From: an uncultured Chitinophagaceae bacterium
Lineage (GTDB): Bacteria; Bacteroidota; Bacteroidia; Chitinophagales; Chitinophagaceae
Direction of reading: 5' to 3'
NCBI GenBank assembly: GCA_937958995.1
Contig: CALGAP010000004.1
Location: 1 to 64,000, forward strand
DNA: 64,000 bases
Positions within the stretch are counted from its first letter, which is position 1. Each line of letters begins with the position of its first letter. The notes beneath the pieces were generated by a model, which saw only the letters and a list, made by a program, of their open reading frames with translations, was not told where the DNA came from and did not search any database. Below, one piece after another: positions 63,190-64,000 of this stretch. The translations under genes and the position numbers were made by a program.

Positions 63190-63481
63190 ACCCCTGTAGG
63201 TAGGGGACAGACTACAGGGTTTGTAGAAAGCATTTAAGAGGGAAATGCGGCGGTGACCCGCCACCCGTCACCGCCCCTTCCTGGCGTTGCGTAGTTCTAC
63301 GTTTCAACTTCCGTAATGCTACCCTTGACGACAGACAGGGATTTGCGGAAATTGGAACGAGTTCTTTTTCTGTCTTTTCCTTTTCAGCCATTAACTATTG
63401 GCCTTTCCGTATGGAAAGACGTTTACAGTAAAAACCCCTGCTCTTAAACTGTACAGTAATAAGAACAGGGGCTTCTTTTTT
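63190..63481 (+). ncRNA. hairpin-rich non-coding stretch ending in a terminator
   Basis: A series of stem-loops without a credible ORF: CCCTGTAG / CTACAGGG (63192-63199, 63212-63219), GGCGGTGAC / GTCACCGCC (63249-63257, 63267-63275), CTTTCC / GGAAAG near 63402-63417, and a final stem CCCCTGCTCTT / AAGAACAGGGG (63435-63445, 63461-63471, one mismatch) with a T-run. No recognised RNA family fits. The 63482-63706 stretch beyond shows nothing that I can name. Confidence 0.35.
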
Positions 63482-63706
63482 CTTCATTATACCACCATTG
63501 TGGTATTTGCCTTCGCTATTAAAGCAGCTAACTTCACATTGCAATCACACCAAAAGATCCGGCCCGTATTTAGCCGTGGAAAACAAACAAAAAACACTGG
63601 TGCCAATATCGAAGCCGCTTCCGCTGGAGTATTCAATGAGGTGAGACAACAGCTGCGAACGGCTTCGTGACGGCACGCTTCGATTCCGCTACAATATATT
63701 CGTCGG

Positions 63707-64000
63707 TTATACTTCCGCTTTAGCTTTGGGCACAAATAGCAGGCGACTCAAAGCGCTTCTGTGTTGTGAGTTTTCCCTGATCATCTGCTGACGGTATTTT
63801 GCCAGGTTGATCAGCAATACACTCGCGAGAATGATGGCCAGTCCGGTGATTTGTATCCACGTCATATGTTCACCAGCAAATAATACGCCGAGCAATACGG
63901 CTACCACGGGGTTGACGTAAGCATAGGTGCTTACCTGGGTGACGGGTCTTACCTGCAACAACCACACATACGCACTATAACCTGCCAGCGATCCAAAGAA
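63707..64000 (-). CDS. EamA-family drug/metabolite transporter, 3' part
   Basis: The C-terminal 97 codons are in the window; the start lies beyond 64000. It holds the last two or three membrane helices of an EamA/RhaT-type transporter: GSLAGYSAYVWLL, then YAYVNPVVAVLLGVLF and ITGLAIILASVLLINL, with the YVNPVVAVLLG signature. Transports small metabolites or drugs across the inner membrane; substrate unknown. Confidence 0.85.
   Translation of the reverse strand, partial: FFGSLAGYSAYVWLLQVRPVTQVSTYAYVNPVVAVLLGVLFAGEHMTWIQITGLAIILASVLLINLAKYRQQMIRENSQHRSALSRLLFVPKAKAEV

Noticed and set aside
63398..63670. Small plus-strand ORF (90 codons)
   Set aside because: Starts with TTG and runs through a terminator hairpin; no protein-like pattern.
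63487..63735. Small minus-strand ORF (82 codons)
   Set aside because: TTG start, overlaps the end of the EamA gene, composition not protein-like.
1..64000. tRNA and rRNA genes, CRISPR arrays, transposases, prophage
   Set aside because: No T-arm motif, no repeat-spacer pattern and no such protein was seen.

Overview
The window looks like a chromosomal segment of a Bacteroidota bacterium, most probably in or near Chitinophagaceae. The grounds are the gene families (DUF5606, DUF2480, a hybrid-less beta-propeller LuxR-type histidine kinase, GH3, the ATP-grasp/alpha-E/transglutaminase cluster) and the repeated promoter signature TTTG, about 19 bases, TAnnTTTG close to start codons. This is inferred from family content and motifs, not from a database search. 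There are no recognisable tRNA or rRNA genes, CRISPR arrays, transposases or phage genes.

Left third (1-32 kb): mostly housekeeping and exported proteins in short operons. They include a large Tyr/Trp-rich exported protein, a DsbA-like oxidoreductase, an amidohydrolase, an M3 peptidase, a Fur/SCO/MerC metal-linked cluster, a NifU-type Fe-S protein, pnuC plus a nicotinamide riboside kinase, glycosyltransferases, mtgA, GH3, the suhB-thiL-S41 run, nagA with a nitrilase, a complete-looking subclass B1 metallo-beta-lactamase, a large glucosidase, and the SPFH/NfeD pair. Two loci share a 42-base dispersed repeat. One copy is part of a long hairpin.

Middle (32-48 kb): a one-component-style sensor kinase and its LuxR response regulator, an esterase with a palindromic promoter site, chrA, nadD, feoA and ybeY. 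Then comes what I read as the replication-origin neighbourhood. It holds a strongly foldable non-coding RNA candidate, two parS-like centromere sites, mnmG (gidA), nadA, and a 560-base intergenic region rich in DnaA-box-like sequences with an AT-rich block (candidate oriC). dnaN lies 13 kb further on. dnaA and parAB are not in the window.

Right third (48-64 kb): a minus-strand run kdsB, ROK kinase, kdnB-like dehydrogenase, a broken corA and a sugar-phosphate isomerase family protein, which suggests Kdo or 8-amino-Kdo synthesis. A plus-strand ATP-grasp/alpha-E/transglutaminase operon follows, then a sterol-desaturase family protein, dnaN, and a poorly described pair in which a cytosolic trypsin-like protease with a zinc ribbon shares a YbjN-like domain with its upstream neighbour, followed by recX. 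The window ends with a pentapeptide-repeat gene broken by a stop codon, a hairpin-rich non-coding stretch, and the 3' part of an EamA transporter.

Decayed genes: corA (internal deletion), the pentapeptide gene (in-frame stop), a LytTR response-regulator remnant, and a possible 48-residue C-terminal fragment. The best leads for something under-described are the protease/YbjN-like pair, the origin-proximal structured RNA, and the ATP-grasp operon.
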